Assembly (NCBI RefSeq): GCF_022213065.1
Contig: NZ_JAKLJA010000020.1
Span: 62,001 to 126,000 of the forward strand
Length of the DNA stretch: 64,000 bases
Reading direction: 5' to 3'
From: Paraburkholderia tagetis
GTDB taxonomy: Bacteria; Pseudomonadota; Gammaproteobacteria; Burkholderiales; Burkholderiaceae
Made by a program: the position numbers and the translations under genes. The notes under the pieces are model-generated. The model did no database searches and was not told the origin of the DNA. It saw only the letters and a program-made list of their open reading frames with translations. Every line of letters starts with the position of its first letter. Within the stretch, counting starts at the first letter, position 1. Below are positions 61,257-64,000 of the stretch, piece after piece.

Positions 61257-62120
61257 TCAGCTCGTCGACGTGGGCCGCCACTTGAGCAGGCGTTGCTCAA
61301 CGGCAGTAAGCAGATAATCGGCAATCAGCGCGACCACCGCGAGCACGATCATGGCCGCGAACACACCGCTTGCATTGAATGCGCCTTGCGCCGTCGAGAT
61401 CAGCAAGCCGATACCTTGCTTCGAGCCGAGGAATTCGCCCACCACGGCGCCCACCAGCGCGAAGCCGAAGCTCACGTGCAGGCTCGCGAGAATCCACGAC
61501 AGGGCCGAAGGGATCACCACGGCGGTGGTCACCTGGCGGCGCGACGCGCCAAGGATCTGCGCATTGGCGATCATGTAGCGGTCGGCTTCGCGCACACCCT
61601 GGAACGCATTGGCGAACACCACGAAGAACACCATCACCACGGCCAGCGCGACCTTCGACGCCATGCCGAGCCCCAGCGCGATCACGAACACCGAACCCAG
61701 CACCACGCGCGGAATCGAGTTGGCGATCTTGATGTAGAGGCTGAACACATCGGAGAGCAGCTTGTTGCGGCCCAGCACGATGCCGCAGAACACGCCGCCG
61801 ATCGAGCCGATGATGAAGCCGAGCCCGGTTTCCTCGAGCGTGACCCAGACTTGCGTGAGCAGCGGGCCTTGCGAGGTGCCGTTCACGAACCAGTCGATGA
61901 TCTGATCGAAGATCGCCGAGGGCATCGAAAAGAAGAACGGATCGATCCATTTGAGGCGTGCCGATAGCTCCCAGCCGCCGAGCACGACGACGAGCACGAG
62001 CACGCGCAGGCCGATCACGAGCGCGTGGCGGCGCCGGATGCGCTGCTGTGCGGCACGCTCGACTGCGTCGAGCGAGGCCGCATCGATGCCTTGCGGCAAG
62101 GTTGGTTGCGGGGTGGACAT
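61257..62120 (-). CDS. ABC transporter permease, NitT/TauT (SsuC) type
   Basis: 287 residues with about six helices. Binding-protein-dependent permease loop (EAA): AFQGVREADRYMIANAQILGASRRQVTTAVVIPSA (shortened: ADRYMIANAQILGASRRQ). Last gene of the importer operon, 36 bp after the ATPase stop. The ATG at 62120 is chosen over an upstream in-frame start because of length. Confidence 0.93.
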   Translation of the reverse strand: MSTPQPTLPQGIDAASLDAVERAAQQRIRRRHALVIGLRVLVLVVVLGGWELSARLKWIDPFFFSMPSAIFDQIIDWFVNGTSQGPLLTQVWVTLEETGLGFIIGSIGGVFCGIVLGRNKLLSDVFSLYIKIANSIPRVVLGSVFVIALGLGMASKVALAVVMVFFVVFANAFQGVREADRYMIANAQILGASRRQVTTAVVIPSALSWILASLHVSFGFALVGAVVGEFLGSKQGIGLLISTAQGAFNASGVFAAMIVLAVVALIADYLLTAVEQRLLKWRPTSTS

Positions 62121-62156
62121 GAGCAATCGCTCCAACGTGCTTGATGTTTGGCCAGG

Positions 62157-62951
62157 TTAGCCGATCTGCACTTCTTCGCGCAGGTCGTGCCAGATTTCGC
62201 GCGACAGCTCGACGAAGTGCGGCGCATAGCGGATTTCCGACGTGATGCGCGGGCGCGGCAAGTCAATCTCGTAGACTTTCTTGAGCGTCGCGGGCCGCGC
62301 CGTGAGCACGAACACGCGGTCGGCGAGCGCAATCGCTTCTTCGAGGTCGTGCGTGACGAACACCACCGATCCCGTGCCGCCCCACAATTGCAGCAGCTCG
62401 TCCTGCATCAGCGTGCGCGTCTGCATGTCGAGCGCCGAGAACGGCTCGTCCATCAGCAGGATTTCGGGCTTGTTGATGAAAGTCTGCGCGAGCGCCACGC
62501 GCTTGCGCATGCCGCCCGAAAGCTGATGCGGATAGTGCTTGCCGAACTTGTCGAGGCCCACGCGGCGCAGCCATTCGTTCGCCTCGTCATAGGCGGCCGA
62601 TTTCGAGCGGCCACGAAACAGCGGGCCAGCCGCCACGTTGTCGAGCACCGAGCGCCACGGAAACACCGCATCGGCCTGGAACACGAAGCCGATGCGCGGA
62701 TCGATGCCGTTCACGGGCGCGCCCATCACGCGCACTTCGCCCGTGGTGGGCTTGAGCAGCCCCGTGATCATGCTGAGCGTGGTGGACTTGCCGCAGCCCG
62801 TGGGACCGACGATGGCGACGAATTCGCCGCGCGCGACCGCCATGCTGAAGTCGCGCAGAGCGAGCGTCGCCTTGCCGTCGGGAGAGATGAAGCGGCACGA
62901 TACGTTGCGCAGCTCGATGGCCGGCGTGCCTTGCGAGTGGGGAGAGCTCAT
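62157..62951 (-). CDS. ABC transporter ATP-binding protein, NitT/TauT (SsuB) type
   Basis: 264 residues. Walker A GPTGCGKSTTLSM (about 50), ABC signature LSGGMRKRVALAQ, Walker B EILLMDEPFSALD and the H-loop FVTHDLEEAI. Powers import with the neighbouring permease and binding protein. 68 bp separate it from the binding-protein gene upstream. Confidence 0.95.
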   Translation of the reverse strand: MSSPHSQGTPAIELRNVSCRFISPDGKATLALRDFSMAVARGEFVAIVGPTGCGKSTTLSMITGLLKPTTGEVRVMGAPVNGIDPRIGFVFQADAVFPWRSVLDNVAAGPLFRGRSKSAAYDEANEWLRRVGLDKFGKHYPHQLSGGMRKRVALAQTFINKPEILLMDEPFSALDMQTRTLMQDELLQLWGGTGSVVFVTHDLEEAIALADRVFVLTARPATLKKVYEIDLPRPRITSEIRYAPHFVELSREIWHDLREEVQIG

Positions 62952-63019
62952 GCTTCGTTGCCTCGGTGGTGCCTGGAATGTGCCTGGAATGTGCCTCGAT
63001 GTTCGGTCGTGCGACGGCG

Positions 63020-64000
63020 TTACTTCGACGCTGCCGTGGCCGTCGCGGCCGGCAGATAGTCATTCGAGTACGTCTTCGCGAGATCGATGTGCTTACCCTT
63101 CACCGAAGGGTTGAAGGCCGACAGCACCTTGAGCACGGTCTCCGGACCGTCGGCGGGCATGCGGCCATCCTTCGTGAACATTGGCAGCGAAGCGCTCAGT
63201 GCCTTTACGTAGAGGTCCTTATTGCTGCCGTAATAGTCCTTCGGCATTTTCGCGGCGATCTCTTCGGCGTTATGCGTCGCGATGAAGTTGAGCGTGCGCG
63301 AGAAGGCGTGCGCGAGCTTCGTCGCTTCATCCTTGTGCGATTGCGCCCAGGCGCGCTGCACATAGAAGCTCGAAGCCGGGTAGGTGCCGCCCAGCGCCGC
63401 GCGCGTGCCTTCGAGCGTGCGCATGTCCACCAGCACCTTGGCGTCGCCGGTCTGCAGGAGACGCGAGACGGTGGGCTCGGTCGTCATGCCCGCGTCGATG
63501 CGGTTCTGCTTGATTGCGGCGATGAAGGTGGCGTCGGCGCCCACGGGCAGCAGCGTGTACTGGGTCGAAGGAATGCCGGCGCGCTGCGCGAGGTATTGCG
63601 TGAGGAAGCTCGTGGAGGAGCCGAGGCCCGTCACGCCGAGCGTCTTGCCTTTCACGTCGGCCATGCTCTTGACCGTGCCGGCCGCCGAGTTCGACACCAT
63701 CTCGACTTCGCCGGGCACCTGTCCGAACACCACCAGCGTCTGGACTTCCTTGCCCTTGCTCTGCAGATCGATGGTGTGGTCGTAGAAGCCCACCACGCCC
63801 TGCACGGCGCCCGCGAGCAGCTCGTTTTCAGCGTCCACGCCGGCGGGCTGCGACTGGATCTCCACGTCGAGCCCCTCGTCCTTGAAGTAGCCGAGTTGCT
63901 CGGTCAGCTTGGCGGGCAGATAGATGATCTTGGTTGCGCCACCAACCATGATGGTGATCTTTTCCGCATGAGCGGCGACGGAGGTGGCGGCGAGTGCGAA
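63020..64000 (-). CDS. ABC transporter substrate-binding protein, NitT/TauT family (5' end cut by window)
   Basis: 327 visible codons; the 5' end lies beyond the right edge. The first visible residues FALAATSVAAHAEKITI are the end of a Sec signal peptide with cleavage at AHA. The mature part resembles SsuA/TauA/NMT1-like type II binding proteins: GGATKIIYLPAKLTEQLGYF, KGKTLGVTGLGSSTSFLTQY and IDAGMTTEPTVSRLL. The ligand could be an aliphatic sulfonate, nitrate-like anion, pyrimidine or aromatic acid; no neighbour decides it. First known gene of the operon with the ATPase and permease. Confidence 0.93.
   Translation of the reverse strand, partial: FALAATSVAAHAEKITIMVGGATKIIYLPAKLTEQLGYFKDEGLDVEIQSQPAGVDAENELLAGAVQGVVGFYDHTIDLQSKGKEVQTLVVFGQVPGEVEMVSNSAAGTVKSMADVKGKTLGVTGLGSSTSFLTQYLAQRAGIPSTQYTLLPVGADATFIAAIKQNRIDAGMTTEPTVSRLLQTGDAKVLVDMRTLEGTRAALGGTYPASSFYVQRAWAQSHKDEATKLAHAFSRTLNFIATHNAEEIAAKMPKDYYGSNKDLYVKALSASLPMFTKDGRMPADGPETVLKVLSAFNPSVKGKHIDLAKTYSNDYLPAATATAASK

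Noticed and set aside
1..64000. Search for tRNA, rRNA, integrase, transposase, phage or defence genes
   Set aside because: None could be recognised on either strand; the window looks like ordinary chromosome with accessory operons.

Overview
The window is a GC-rich chromosomal segment (roughly 63-65 % G+C by eye, strong C/G preference at third codon positions, long antisense shadow ORFs). Gene content and order suggest a Burkholderiaceae betaproteobacterium, most likely Paraburkholderia or a close relative: double-length UvrA, pcaHG-pcaQ, mmsAB with a divergent LysR gene, many LysR regulators, DUF2783 and DUF6900 proteins, and a porin-type signal peptide. No rRNA, tRNA, CRISPR array, insertion sequence, integrase or phage gene was found. 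It reads as core/accessory chromosome, not a mobile island.

Layout. 1-6.7 kb: a Fur-box-like site, a strong terminator, an orphan nuoM-like gene, then cyoABCD (bo3 ubiquinol oxidase) ending at a terminator. 6.7-11 kb: an SGNH hydrolase and an electrophile/quinone-stress module: a NemR-type TetR regulator keeping the Cys106/Lys175 switch residues, a DJ-1-like protein, an Old Yellow Enzyme and a quinol-monooxygenase-like protein, with two near-identical TAGAC-N5-GTCTA operators. 11-17.2 kb: a fused double UvrA of about 1,994 residues behind a LexA box. 17.2-24.3 kb: a short H-NS-like protein, NnrU, pcaHG with divergent pcaQ, and an XRE-cupin regulator with an ALDH7 dehydrogenase sharing a TTTCC-N4-GGAAA palindrome. 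24.3-31.2 kb: small proteins, a porin-fragment pseudogene and a tightly coupled four-gene operon (CDP-alcohol phosphatidyltransferase, 2OG-Fe(II) oxygenase, HpnL-like membrane protein, nucleotidyltransferase) that looks like a pathway for an uncharacterised phospholipid head group. 31.3-43.2 kb: a DHA2 efflux pump, a periplasmic gamma-glutamyltransferase with an internal duplication next to its catalytic Thr, an aromatic FAD hydroxylase with DUF2783 partner and LuxR regulator, a DedA-rhodanese fusion, a beta-carbonic anhydrase, and an MFS/LysR pair. 43.2-53 kb: a BON protein, LysR/mmsAB (valine catabolism), a squalene/phytoene synthase, and LysR/M20 amidohydrolase/MHS transporter. 53-64 kb: an RND tripartite pump whose adaptor carries a C-terminal OmpA-like domain, a 1-Cys peroxiredoxin, and a NitT/TauT-type ABC importer whose binding-protein gene runs off the right edge.

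Together the genes describe a soil- or plant-associated aerobe: terminal oxidase, aromatic-acid and amino-acid catabolism under local LysR/LuxR/XRE control, detoxification of quinones, peroxides and drugs, SOS-controlled repair, and envelope lipid modification. The best candidates for under-described biology are the phospholipid-type operon (27.8-31.1 kb), the adaptor-OmpA fusion (53.2-54.9 kb), the H-NS-like protein with acidic residues in place of the AT-hook arginines (17.5 kb), and the XRE-cupin/ALDH7 operator set (21.9-22.8 kb). All identifications come from reading the sequence; no database search was run.
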